A stretch of 64,000 bases of DNA from Selaginella moellendorffii (GCF_000143415.4 NW_003314338.1:12501-76500), one strand, 5' to 3'. Counted from the first letter of the stretch, positions 9,812-20,880 are shown. Notes: a model not told the origin generated them from the letters alone. Translations and numbers: made by a program.

Positions 9812-12800
9812 ATGGTAAGTCTTTTAGGCCAAGTAGAAAATGGCATGAGGCCACATGCCATTCAGTAGCAACATTGGCATGCACCGATTGGGCTTTCGAG
9901 TGCAGTCCGGTTACAGATGGCGTGTAGCCTCACGCCATCTTAGGATGCAGCCTCAAGACATCTGATGCAGTGGTGAATGGCGTGTGGCCTCACGTTATTT
10001 CCAGCTACTAGCTTTTCATCTGTCAGCTCTAATTGTTGTGCATTTCTGAACAGGCGAGGAATTGCGTTCTTCTTCCAGCCACTATCAATGTGGATGCAGA
10101 GAAGGGGGAGGAGCTCACCAGTTGGACTTTCGGGATAGAAGGCGAGGATCTGAGGCTGTACAACACAGATGGTGGGAGAAAAGAATGCATGGGGATCCTC
10201 ATCCAAGTGACAGACACTCCATGCAGTTCCATGCAAGAATATGGACTGGCACTTGTGGTAGAGACAGCGTCTGCCTTCAAGATCCACCTTGCACATCCTA
10301 GCGGCTTCCCGGAGGGGGGCAGCGGCTATGAGGAATTCCTAGAGGGAGCTAGGGAGAGGTTGTCCAGGAGGCCCACAATTTCAAAGACGCTGCGGGTCTA
10401 TGAAGATCACATGGAATCCACAGACCTCACCTACGGCGATGTTCAAAAACTATATTCCAACATTGAGCCGTTGAGAGTGACTCCAGTTCGCGAAGCAAAG
10501 GGGAAGGGGGTCGATCTGGAAACTACCTCAAAGCAGAAAAGGGTGGTCAAGCTCAAGCCGACGTCCGACTCTCCTGCTCCAAAAAAGAAGCTACTCAGTG
10601 ATGCCATTGCCTCGGGTTCGAACACTACACCCACCAAAAAGAAGAGCCGCAAAGAGCAGAAAGAGCAAGAAGAGGCAGCAAAAATCGTCGCAGATAATAG
10701 TACTTGTTACTATTCCAACAATGTATATACAATGGACGTGAGCCGTATCGACATCCAAAGCAAATACAACCACAGGCTAGTATCTGATGAGTGGGTGGAG
10801 AAACTGAAGCAGAAGATGCTGGCAAGTCCAGTAACACCCGACATCGCAGACGTGATCCCCTACTACCGAACAATGAAGGGCGAGACGAGGTTTCCAGACT
10901 TGATCAATAGGAAGGTGTTGGACGATCAGAACATCCGGTTCTATGCCGTCTCCGGGCAGCATTCTAGCTTGGCGATGCAAGAGATAGTTGTGGATATTAT
11001 GGTGGGCGAGGAGGTGAAGAAAGTCTTCAAGACAAGAGTTGTCCGCCTGATAAAAGGCAACTCGCCCCTCCGATCTATCATATACATCTCCCACGCGCAG
11101 AATGTCAAGCAAGAAACGTGCTACAAATCGGGTCTGCACGAGACATTGGCACGAACACGGAAGCTCTGGGTTCAACTGAAGAAGCCACAAAAACCAGGAC
11201 AAGGACGTGCACTAGCAACTAGCGCCTGGCAGGTAAGCCTCGTTGCATGTGGCATAGCATGTGGCCTCACGCCATTTCCATTGCAGGAATTCTCGAGTCT
11301 TCTCTCGAAAACACTGGGGGTCAATGACACACTCAGCATCCATAACATTCTACTCGCGACAAAAGTTGTTTTTGACAAATGGGTAGATGTGCTGAGGAGG
11401 TACCATGACGGGGAGTTGCCAAACTCAATGGGTGTGGAGGACGGCCGGAAGCCCAATGATTTGAAGCTCAACGCCTTGCGTTTCTCGCGGTCTCTAGACG
11501 ACGACGACCTTCTGACAGTGGCTAATGCTCTTCTACGTGGTGAGGTTGTCTTCAACAAGACCAAAATGACTCCCGGCCATATTGTGACATACGAGGACTT
11601 GTGCACGACTCTGAGAGCTCGTGCGCTATTGAAGGATTGGATCTTCGAGCAAGTGGCCGTGGAGAGGGTGAGCATCGACACCACGCAAGAGATGATGGAA
11701 GCGCTGGAGTTGTCAAATGAAGACATCGACGAGTACGTGAAGGGGGCCCCCAAGTTCATTGATCTGCTGCGGGATGCCACGAAAAGTAAAGCTGAGAAGT
11801 TGGATCAGTATCCAAATTTCATTAAGATTGATGTCGACCGCCGGCTTCAGAAACAGCTCGACCCCGCAGCAGAGGCCTATCGAGAACCTTACCGGGTATA
11901 CTTGAATTCGGATGAGGATCAAAGGTGGAGGAGCATCGTTTCCCGCGGAGATGAGCAGGTCAAGAACATCTTTTGTGTGATGGACTTCACAAACGAGGAG
12001 ATCACTCATGCAGACGAAGTCAGCTCCATCATTGACTTAATGGTGGGACTTGCGGAGGTGGAATCTTCAGTCCACTATATGATCTACGACTCCGAATCCT
12101 ATCACAAGTTCTGGAAGGCCTTGAACGAGGTGAAGGCTCGGTTGAAAGGCAAGGAGATGCGGGAGATCCATGGGATAATGGCTAAGAAGAAGATACCGAC
12201 GAATGTCCGCATCTTCACACTCGCCCTTGTTATTGGTCCTGCAGCAGAGTGGGACTGGAGTGACTTCCCAGCTTCGTTCGACAAGGCCAATCGAATTGAT
12301 CTGAGGGAGGTCAATTTACCCGTGCCTGAGGAACTGAAGATGGCTATGGAGCTTTCGAATCCAAAGAAAGCTCCAGGTGCAGCATGGGAAATGCTCAGCT
12401 GGGTCTTCAACGCAATAGCGGGTGGGTCATCTGCTTCCGACTCCAAGGGCAAATGCGTTGTCGAGTACAACTGCGGCGGACTATTCTTTCGAGCCGCACT
12501 ACTCAAGGGTGTCCCTTGTGTTGCGGTGACAAACTCCATTGAAGAGATGACTTCAATGGAGCATATAATTACAGTTGCCAAAGAAAAACAGTATCTTCTC
12601 TGCGAACCTGGTGAGTACACACTTTAAGTTTAAATGTTATCTCACAAGCTCTGTATGCAGGAGCGTGGCCACCCCCAGATGCTGAAACGGCGTTAACAGC
12701 TACTTTTGAAGATACCCATGTTGGGCCGAGCTCACAACCTGCACAAGGTAAGGTCACGTGAGGCCTCACGCCATTTTGATTATAGATCGTTGTGAATATT

Positions 12801-13010
12801 TAGACACGAGGACTGAAAAGCGCACTGGTGGCGCATCGAAGAAGGACAAACAGAAAAGCAATAGGAAAAAAGGAGGTACAAATTATATTTGCAATGGCGT
12901 GTGGTCTCATGCCATTCCTTGCAGGAGAAACTTCTTCAAAGGCAAAACAGGCAAGCACCAGCCAAGCTCAAACTGACAGTGGTCATAAAAAGCGAAAGCA
13001 CGTTGGATAG
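9812..13010 (+). CDS. ParB/sulfiredoxin-like domain protein of the TIR element
   Basis: Exons: 9812-9814 (the ATG alone), 10054-11232, 11287-12610, 12661-12747, 12786-12875 (or from 12804), 12925-13010. The product is about 922 aa. The first intron splits ATG from the rest. The N-terminal 130 residues are unrecognised, followed by a lysine-rich stretch (about 150-225) that suits a nuclear protein. A ParB-like module follows (about 235-330), with VYTMDVSRID and YAVSGQHSSLAMQEI in the place of the usual DGHHR motif. The large C-terminal part is unrecognised. The chain ends KKRKHVG at TAG, but the frame stays open beyond it into the next gene, so the TAG may be a nonsense change in one long gene. 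The 54-bp intron at 11233-11286 has no in-frame stop and could be retained. Confidence 0.6.
9815..10053 (+). other. First intron of the ParB-like gene, carrying three palindromic motifs
   Basis: This 239-bp GT-AG intron starts directly after the ATG (AAATG|GTAAGT) and ends CTGAACAG. Palindromes lie at 9840, 9917 and 9977. The introns at 11233-11286 (54 bp), 12748-12785 (38 bp, or 56 bp using the AG at 12802-12803), 12876-12924 (49 bp) and 13069-13115 (47 bp) each hold one more and are little more than the motif plus splice sites. Confidence 0.65.
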
Positions 13011-13061
13011 TCGTCGAGATCAGAGGCGTTTGATTCGAAAAGGAAGAAGGGCAACGAAAAG

Positions 13062-15434
13062 ATGATAGGTAATGCCTCGCGGTTATGGTGTGTGTGCTCA
13101 TGCCATTCATTGCAGATCAAGGGCTGAGTGAAAGCAGGCAGTCACCACCTCATGACTCAGATTCCTATGGCGGACTCCCCTTCCCCAATCTCAATGGAGA
13201 GGTACAATGGATGAGGGAAGCTTTTCAAGGCAGGGCCACGTTTTTCTCATCTCGTCGTCTTCGAAGGGTGCAAGAACGTGCAGAAACCATGTTAAGACAG
13301 TCGGGTGAGGATACGGTCCTAGGTCACGCACTAAAACAAGCTATGGATGTCTTGTATTTTGAGATGGAGACTCGGCCAGATGATTTTCCCAAGATGGTCC
13401 TGGAAGAACAAGCCATCCAGCCTGAGCAGCCTATGGAAGAAATGCAGGAGGGGGATGAGGAGCCAGAGAAAGATAATGAGCAAGAAGAGCAGAAGGACAA
13501 AGAGGAGGACAAAGAAGAGGAGGACAAAGAAGAGGAGGACGAAGAGGACTTGGATGGTCCTCACAATGGTGACGATCACAATAACGACGACGACGATGAT
13601 GACGACGATGGCCAGCCTGAGGTGGCCAAAGAGCGGCGGAGGAAGGTCATACAAGACAAACCATCAGGTAAATAATAATACATCCATTCCTAACCTTTTA
13701 CCATTTCTAACATTGTCCATGTAGGTCGCAGAGCAAATGGTAAGTAGAGATTATTCAGTTGAATTTACAAACTCTAGCCTTTAGTGTCGAGGAAGGATAG
13801 TGCCAAGCAAGGGTCGAAACGTATGTCCAATCCTTCAGAATCAGCAGTGCGCTCAAGTGATATCGGTCCTAGTTCCTCAATAGCAGTTGATGGTAAATAC
13901 AGTATAGTCGATTCAATGTGCTAATGAGTTTGTTTTTAGTAGCACGGGAGGATACCATCTCAATCGAAGGGAGATATTTGGACATGCATATGGATCCGCC
14001 AGTGGACTCTACTTGGCTGCAAGAGTCATCAGAGCTGGTGGAGGCTACTATCCATATCAACGCCAAGCAAGCTGACCACGCTCCACTTGATGCTGCCCAT
14101 ACCACTGAGTCAATCTTGTCCACGTATCCAACTGACGGTGACCAGGCGCCATTGGACCCACATGAGGCCGCCCCAGCCGCCGAGCCGGTCGTATCCTCAT
14201 TTCCAATGGACTCAACGTGTGCCCAATCGTCTGACTACGCGCCGTTGGAACCTCCCTACACCGCCCCTGCTGCTTGTTCGGTCATGTCCACTTTGCCAAC
14301 GGAGGCACCAGCTGAAATGGCGTGTGATCACACGCCATCGGAACCACCCCATGCCACTGTTGAGCCAGTTGTACCAGAGTCTACAGCTGAAATGGCATGT
14401 GCCCACACGCCATCGGATGCGATTGACCCCACATTGCAGAGGAGAGTATTTCCGCCCTTCACGTTTCCTCGACCAAAACCCTCTCAACGACCATCGGGAG
14501 CAACATTCGCTAATATTGTAGATGGTAAAATTGACTTGTACCATTTTTTATGCTGACGCATTTCATTTCAGAGTCACGGCGAAGGTACTGTATCGTTTTT
14601 GATCTGAACGGTGTCCTTTTCTCCCATGAGCGTGGCTCGTCCTCGAATGTCATTGCACCCTCCAAAGCCTGCGGTCGCAAGTTGGTCAAAAGAGACAGAT
14701 TCACATTAATCACACGGGAGAAACTGCGGGATCTAATAATGACCATGCGACACTTAAAACAGAGGGCCGGGTTCAATTTGCAATTGGGAGTTTGGACATC
14801 CATGATGCGCCACAATGCATTAACGTTGCTACAGATGATGCACGATCAGACGCGAGTAATATTACCATTTGACTTTCTCCTAACGCAGGAGGATTGCTTG
14901 ACTATGGTCCATGTGAGGGGTAGCAAGCCCATCTTCGTCAAGCCAGAGGCTGTAGTGATGAACCGGACTGCTAGCTCAAGTGAAATCCTCATCATCGATG
15001 ACTCGCCGATTAAAACTGCAGCGAACACGCACACATATGCAGTGCACCCCATCTCTTGCAGTATGGAAACTAGGGAGAAGAAACCGTATGTTCTGGGGGA
15101 CCTTGCAAAATGGCTTGGAGCGATGGTGATAGAGAACCGGCCAGTCCAGGAGGTGGTTGCAGAAATCAACCAAATGGCAGATGGAACGGTATATCAGAAG
15201 CCATTTGATCGGACAGACACCAGTCATCATTTATGGCATGTATATTGTCTAGCCAAGCACTATCCGCATCTCCATAATCTGCTCAACCGGATGGGTTCTT
15301 CGACCACTGAACATGAGCGTGGACGTATTAGAGAAGAGATGGCATTACTATTGGGTTTAAATCCTGATAGTGTGGAGAGTGATGAAATTCCAAGATTATT
15401 GTATAGGCGTTGGAGGCAAAAAATAACAGTCTGA
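13062..15434 (+). CDS. Acidic protein with FCP1-like HAD phosphatase domain
   Basis: Exons: 13062-13068, 13116-13667, 13725-13739 (15-nt microexon), 13785-13892, 13940-14524, 14572-15434. The product is 709 aa if it starts at the ATG shown. All introns are phase 1 and every internal exon is a multiple of three. The frame is continuous with the ParB-like gene except for TAG at 13008-13010. After a helical stretch comes a Glu/Asp-rich block (about residues 110-175), then a proline-rich region with two peptide repeats encoded by palindromes (MACDHTPS, MACAHTPS). The last exon codes for an FCP1/SCP-like fold: FDLNGVL (DLDxT in active phosphatases), GVWTS, a conserved lysine region and IIDDSP. The second nucleophile-motif aspartate is Asn here, so activity is uncertain. 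A role in transposition is not known. Confidence 0.6.
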
Positions 15435-15852
15435 GATGGCATGTATTTATTTAAAAATGTAACTTATTATGGCATGGTGTTCCATGCAATTGTATTAATA
15501 TTAAAAGACAATTCTTTGAGAGGATTTGCATTATACTAGAAGTGTTACAGCATGTTATTGGAAGTCTACGAAGTTGTTTTATTAATAATGGGAAAGTAAA
15601 GATTGAATGGGGACTTGGGCTCCACCTAGACTCGGAGCAACTGAGCCAATATTAAAAGGATGGAAAGAAATTGGACGACGATGACAAGGAGAAGAGAGAG
15701 GTGAAGCAGTGGCAGGGGGAGGAGAAGTGATTGAGTAGACATTTCCTTGTTTAAAATAAAATGGCATGTGCCTCAATGCAGTTGAATTTTGTTATATTTA
15801 TATACTATATAAAGGTTTGGAAACCTTATTTTACAAGTGGGATAATGACAAT
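15435..15852. other. Right sub-terminal non-coding region of the TIR element
   Basis: AT-rich sequence after the HAD gene. It contains a partial palindromic motif at 15761 and an AAGTGGGA sub-terminal motif near the right end. I see no gene. Confidence 0.5.
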
Positions 15853-15876
15853 TCCCACTTTAACGAAATAGAGCTT
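15853..15876 (-). repeat. Right terminal inverted repeat
   Basis: 24-bp terminus ending AACGAAATAGAGCTT, a perfect reverse match to 3519-3542. It is followed by the duplication GCAT (15877-15880). A related sub-terminal AAGTGGGA motif lies just inside, at about 15835-15842. Confidence 0.9.
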
Positions 15877-16112
15877 GCATGGCCTTAGCGTAACGGGCCG
15901 AGATGTCAGTGGTACCTTTGGGTGTCAGTCTTGGGTCCGGACACGAGGAGCACTTGGACCAGGTGCAAGTGTTGAGTGGCATGGATGCCATTCTTGGGGC
16001 TAGCAAGTCCCAAGTCCTGAATTGGACTGATGGAGGTTGTGAATGAGACTCCTCCAAGTGGTCGGAGGTGTGGTTAAGTGACTAAAGTAGAATGGAAAAT
16101 TAGTCACTTACA

Positions 16113-16206
16113 TGGCCCCGGACATGTTGGGCCCCGGATATGTCCGGCCCCGGACATGTCCGGGCACCCGATATGTCGGGCCCCGGACATGTCCGAGCAC
16201 CCGATG
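16113..16206. repeat. Flanking tandem repeat, right of the outer solo LTR
   Basis: Units of about 18-27 bp built from GGCCCCGGACATGTCC and GGCCCCGGATATGTCC continue the motif seen at 155-166 across the insertion. They end at about 16206, where the transposase remnant begins. Confidence 0.65.
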
Positions 16207-16209
16207 ATG

Positions 16210-19055
16210 AGCTTCCCAACATAGCTTCCCAGACAAGTAGGTGTGTTCCTTCTGGACCAGTTTTTGAAGTGGTGAATAAGGCATTTCAGCAATCTAGATC
16301 ATTACGGTTGGAATTGAAGGAGTTCCAGTACATGAGAGGTGAGGAGCTTCCTTCTTCCTATAATGGGAATATATTCTTCGAGTTTCCACTAGCAAGTTCG
16401 TCAAGTAGGAAAAGGGGTATGGAAATGCGTCTTGATCCACATAATTGGTGCAGAGTAAAGACGACCCGCTTCTCTCATTTCGATGGATCTGTGTCCATAG
16501 TCCATTGTGGTGGACAGCTTCAGTGTGTCGCTGAGAAATGCATTTCTGATCATGGCAAGAATATGTGTTTCTTTGAAGGCTCAGCAATCAATCCCCCTAG
16601 GCGTGATGAAGTTGCTATAGGATTTAGATGTCGCAAATTCAAGGCAACACCTGTGTGTCAAGCATGTTGCGATGCAAAAATGTATTATTTTTTTCCACAA
16701 GATGGATGTTTAGGCAGAGCAGCAGTGCATGTTGGATACCATCAACACGCAATCAAGGAAGGAATCTGCCGTGATTCTTTTTGCAATTTGAAGACTGCTA
16801 TTACTACAAAGGCTAGGAAGAAAAGTGCAGCAACTCCAAAGTGTGTTCAACAGTCTATACTAAAGGACTATGTGGAAGACATGTTGCTACAATCTGATAG
16901 CAAAAAAGTGTTCACAGAGAATAGCTTGAAGGACCTACTTCGAAATATAGAACCTATGACAAATTTAAACAGGTATAAAATTAACACTTAACTCTACTTT
17001 ATCACTAATAACACTCTTTTTCTTGGTAGAATAAAGAACTGGATGCAAGAAGCTTCAATCTGGATTGGATGGGATTTTGGACCTAAAGAGAAAATGTCCC
17101 TATGAGTTTATTCATGGGAGCTTATTCGTTGGCCAAGTGACTTCGAACAATCAACGCCCTTTCATCTTTAAGATGTCTACCCTTGGTCTTGCTTCTGGTG
17201 TGGACCTTGTACAACGAATGGATATGGATGGAGATGGGGATTTGGTTAATTCCTACATCCATTTTGACCATATGGAATGAGTTTCAAGCTGGTCAACAAT
17301 GGGAGCTCATGTTTATGATCACAAGTAAGTGGCTTTTCATTTTTTAAGGATCCATACGAATTTACATTATAACCATTCCTTTTATAGGCTGTAGTGCAAT
17401 TTCACTATACCTATAGCTGAATTCAAGGTTCAAGATTTTCAAGCACAAACCGTCTTTTGGACATGTATGTCCGAGGTTGTTGAACAACAAACCGGGAAGA
17501 AACCCAACTTCCATGGTTTCATGGCAGATGCAGCTGGTGCTAGCTGGTTGGCTGTTCGACAAGTATTCGTAGGTGATAAAAGTCAGCCATTACAAGGTAG
17601 AGAGAAGAGTTGTGAGTTTCATTGGGCAAAGAGCGTCAATGAACATTGCCGATGCATCAAGTCTACCTTCCATCACGAGTTCAAGCAGCTTTGTCGGGAA
17701 TGGATGGATGCACCAACTAAAGAGGAGCACGAGGCAAAGGCAAATGAAATGCACATATGGTGGCGTGAAGGAGACAAAGTGCCAATTGAAAACCTTTCAC
17801 AAATGGAATGTTGGCTTGCATGGTGGGAAGTTCGAATGTTTCAGTGGGGTCATTATACTCTCCATATAAGCTTTCTCTCATTTTTTTTCTTGTCACATTC
17901 AAATGTTACATTTTTTGTAGGATCAACCACTTGATGATATTGCACTTACACCAACAATTAATCTCTCTGAGAGTAAACATTGGAGTTGGAGAGCTTCTGA
18001 AGTAGGGAAAGGAAAAGTGTCCCTCTATGAAGTTACACTCTCCGACCTCACTAGATCTCTTGAGCAGTCATCAAAAGCTTTGGCTGCATAGGAAGCAAGG
18101 TTTGCTGCTACAGGTCCGAACTTAGACAAGCTTCAAGAGCGGGTTGGTAGAAGGACAACACCAGCAGCAGGGTTAATGTCTAAGATGGTGGAGGAAGTGC
18201 TAGTTGTTACACAAGTAAGTCCAGTGCCAGAGGTTGAAAATGTTATTTCTCGTGAGCCAGTTTCTCGTATCAACTGGGCAATTCGAAGAGTCAGTGCCAA
18301 GAGCAATGCACGTTGCTCTGGAATGATTGGGAGTCGAGGTCAGTGTCTCGCTTTTGTGTGCTCAGGTTCAATTTCTTCAGCAGTGCCATGTTTCTGGGGC
18401 TGTCGAGATCTAGGAGTGAAGGGCTGCTAGTCAAGCTGGATTTACTGTTGTGGGACTGATGTTACTCATACAAGCCGGATCCACAGCTCAATTATTTTGA
18501 AGCCAGATTCTGTGCCAGAGGAGTGGCCAGTTGAGTGAAGCTGCAATCTTTTGAAAGAAGAGATTGAAAGTCTGGAGAGAGCAAGTTTCAAGCTAAAGAC
18601 TTCCTCAAATGTTGCTGTTAGTACTGCTATGCCACCAATATCAACACTAGACCAGCATACACAACCAGCTAGGAATGGGAAGGCTGTACAATACAGGTCT
18701 TCCATTTCAAAAGGTGCACAAGAGAAGATCAAGTTGGCAAAAGAGCTAAAGTGCACAATCACAAAGACAAACTACATCAGTGCTATGGCTAAGGAGTTTA
18801 TTATTCTGACTCAGTCATCAAAGGGTACGAGTTACACTGTTAAAATCTGCGAAAATCCATCCTGTACCTGTCCAGATTTTACACAACGGGAGAACAGGGG
18901 AAAGGTATATTTAGCCTGCAAGCACATCTATTACATTTTTATGCAAGAACTAAACCAAGATCCTAAGATCGACCATCACATCCACCAGGCAAGCCTTACA
19001 GTTGCGGAGCTTGAGAAATTACTTTTAGTGTTTAGATCTATATTTATATTTGTAT
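16210..19055 (+). pseudogene. Decayed MULE-like transposase with SWIM zinc finger
   Basis: Coding pieces in order: 16210-16971, with a Cys/His-rich N-terminal domain (HNWCRVK, CRKFKATPVCQACC, YHQHAIKEG, possibly of the WRKY-GCM1 type); 17031-17290 in shifted frames; 17385-17850, with FMADAAGASW and a conserved FHWAKSVN stretch typical of Mutator-like transposases; 17925-18340; and 18551-19055, with a SWIM finger (NPSCTCPDF then CKHIYYI). A frameshift near 17060-17100, an in-frame TAG near 18089 and other breaks between blocks show it is not functional. I could not identify its terminal inverted repeats. Assignment to MULE rather than a related superfamily is moderately sure. Confidence 0.65.
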
Positions 19056-19099
19056 TTTATTGGTCGAATTTACTTGGAAATATAGATCAAATTAAAATT

Positions 19100-20880
19100 T
19101 GAAAAATGGAAAGATGTTGGTTCGGGACGAACCAATGTTTTTCTTGTGTTTGAGAAGCCGTGAGCTCAGCTCGTGAGCTCATGAGCTCAAAACCTACCCA
19201 GGCTCAGTTGATGGTACTTTCTTAACCACAAAATATGACAAGCGCCGATCACTTCCATTCAAAGTCTCGCTGTACATTCATCGAGATTCAAACCGGCCCA
19301 TTGCAAACTCATCCAAAGTAATCCTGGGGCAAGTCTTTGCGCTTTTCTATCTGATTAATACTGCCAGTGGTATCGTCCTTGAGATTGATAATCTCGTTGA
19401 ATGCTTCATGGAAAAAGGATTCCATTGCTATGCATTGAGACGACTCATCCTTAGTGGTCTGGATCGTATCATTCTCACTAGCCCCCTGACACCAGTGCAA
19501 GCAGTCTTGGAAATTCTCTTTGACATCTGGAGAGAACCGGCCAATAGGCCACCACAGCTCGACGACTCAGCAAACTCAAGCTGAGCACCAGGAACTCTGT
19601 CTTCTAGACAGGACTATCCATCACTTTAGCATCATATCGAAATATTATAGATTCGATATTTATGCCTTTTTGGACTGTGAACAACAAAAGAATTAGTTCC
19701 CCAAAACTTACCATACAGTCCTTGGTTATGCGCTGAACTAAAATATGTAAGCGCACCTTTGACTACAACTGTGTTTTGATTGGTAAATCTAAAAAACCAA
19801 CACAAGTTGCTGTTCTCTCATTCTGAGACAGATCCCATGCCTTAATCACAGGAAGGTCTTCCTTAAAAAGAATTTTTAAGGAAACCTTACTTACAGAAAA
19901 CTCATTTTTTTCCCATGAATAAACTAATGGGATACATGAGTAGACGTGGCATGGTAAAAAACAAAACCTTGGATTCCACACAGAATCTCGTGCGAAGAAA
20001 CACGCTGTACGGATAGGCAAACCTAATTACAAGCTATAGCTATTCAGCTTCATGGCTGCAGGCGCTGGATTTTCTCACACCAAAAGGTATGAAGCGACGG
20101 GAAAAACCCTAACGTTAGAGTTTCTCGCTTGCATCCGCCGCCATCACATTCTCCAGGAGCGCATCCACAAGCAGAGCAAGCTTGGGCCGTTGCAAGGCTG
20201 TGCGCTAGCACAACCATGCACACTTCTCGCCCACTCCAGGATCAACAGCCGCTTCGTTGCGCACCACAAGAATGAGCAGCACCAACGAAGTGTTTGTTTG
20301 GGGATAGCTCAAAACAAGCTTACACCCACCACTAAGGTCGCGAGGAATCTCACTACCGCATTCCTGGCCACGCAAAAATGGGTACAAACGATTCGTTTTT
20401 CTGCATTTTTTCACCCTTGGCCTGTAGGAATCTCTCTCGGCCAGAGCGCTGGAACTAAACACCACAGCGACACAAGCGGCTCTCACTGACTCTGCCCAGG
20501 TAGTGCTTGTACTCTTGACTGTTCCAGCTTCTAATCATCTGCTTAGAAAAATGACGGGATGACAGCAACTGGTCCAGACGGCAAGATCCAAGAGTCAACG
20601 GATAGCAATCAAGTTGAGCATGTTCCTTAGTTCTAATCTTTGGAAGTCACTTCGGATGTGCGGCCCGGGCATGTACCTGAGTACATTGGCTCACGAGCAT
20701 CAGTCGTGCAAATCTCAGTTCAGTTTTGAAACCTAGCTTCGTACTTTCACAAAATGAGAGATAGAGCTAGTGGAGATTGCATTACTAATCCTCGTCTTCC
20801 ATGATACAGGTACCCCTTGGACACCCAAACCGTAGGAGGTGACATAGGAATTGCTTAGGGAAGTTGTTTTGGTCGTGGTC
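19100..20880. other. Unassigned sequence between the transposase remnant and the rRNA fragment
   Basis: There is a GAGCTC-rich stretch at about 19160-19192. A minus-strand open stretch at about 19310-19560 reads like coding sequence (LWWPIGRFSPDVKENFQDC region) but matches nothing I recognise. At 20052-20490 both strands are open without a recognisable domain. No gene is supported. Confidence 0.3.

Larger units (their letters stand above)
4122..15780. repeat. Dispersed 22-bp palindromic motif, about twenty copies
   Basis: The consensus arm is ATGGCRTGWGG followed by its reverse complement. Copies start near 4122 (partial), 5456, 5513, 7350, 7420, 7456, 8076, 8151, 9014, 9093, 9840, 9917, 9977, 11254, 12752, 12894, 13085, 14317, 14392 and 15761 (partial). 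The copy at 14317-14338 is a perfect palindrome; others have 1-5 changes that often keep pairing. The copies lie in introns, UTRs, intergenic sequence and four coding positions. I find none outside the TIR element in this window. Roles such as transposase binding, hairpin RNA or introner-like insertion are inference. Confidence 0.8.
3519..15876. mobile_element. 12.36-kb DNA element with 24-bp terminal inverted repeats, superfamily not identified
   Basis: The first 24 bp (3519-3542, starting AAGCTCTATTTCG) are the exact reverse complement of the last 24 bp (15853-15876). The insert lies inside an LTR: the host reads GGGCAT before it and GCATGGCC after it, while uninterrupted LTR copies read GGGCATGGCC, so the target duplication is GCAT. 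Inside are three gene models (4135-7276, 9812-13010, 13062-15434), a population of 22-bp palindromes, internal inverted and direct repeats, and a telomere-like tract. The borders and duplication show transposition directly. A cut-and-paste mechanism is inferred from the inverted repeats and the candidate RNase H-like transposase. The termini do not match hAT, CACTA, Mutator or piggyBac ends as I know them. Confidence 0.85.
167..16112 (+). mobile_element. Solo LTR (outer), interrupted by two later insertions
   Basis: The left end is TGTGAGACACAAAATCCC and the right end is TTAGTCACTTACA, the same ends as the LTRs of the complete element at 29074-36568. The flanking 5-mers are CGGCC (162-166) and TGGCC (16113-16117), a target duplication with one change. 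Removing the solo LTR at 1031-2822 and the TIR element at 3519-15876, with their duplications, leaves about 1,787 bp, matching the 1.70-1.79 kb of the other copies. Pieces are 167-1030, 2828-3518 and 15881-16112. No internal region or second LTR is present, so I read it as a solo LTR left by LTR-LTR recombination. Strand is set by the primer-binding site of the complete relative. Confidence 0.85.

Noticed and set aside
13085-13675. Stand-alone 196-codon acidic gene
   Set aside because: It is an internal exon: splice sites on both sides keep phase with neighbouring exons up to 15434.
4122-15780. CRISPR-like array from the dispersed palindromes
   Set aside because: Spacing is irregular, motifs diverge, copies lie in introns and exons, and this is plant DNA.
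3519-15876. Helitron or polinton identity of the large element
   Set aside because: Perfect TIRs with a 4-bp duplication exclude Helitron; no polymerase B, retroviral-like integrase or capsid gene is visible for a polinton.
20052-20489. 145-codon frame and its 93-codon antisense frame
   Set aside because: No recognisable domain, both strands open, no splice or repeat evidence.
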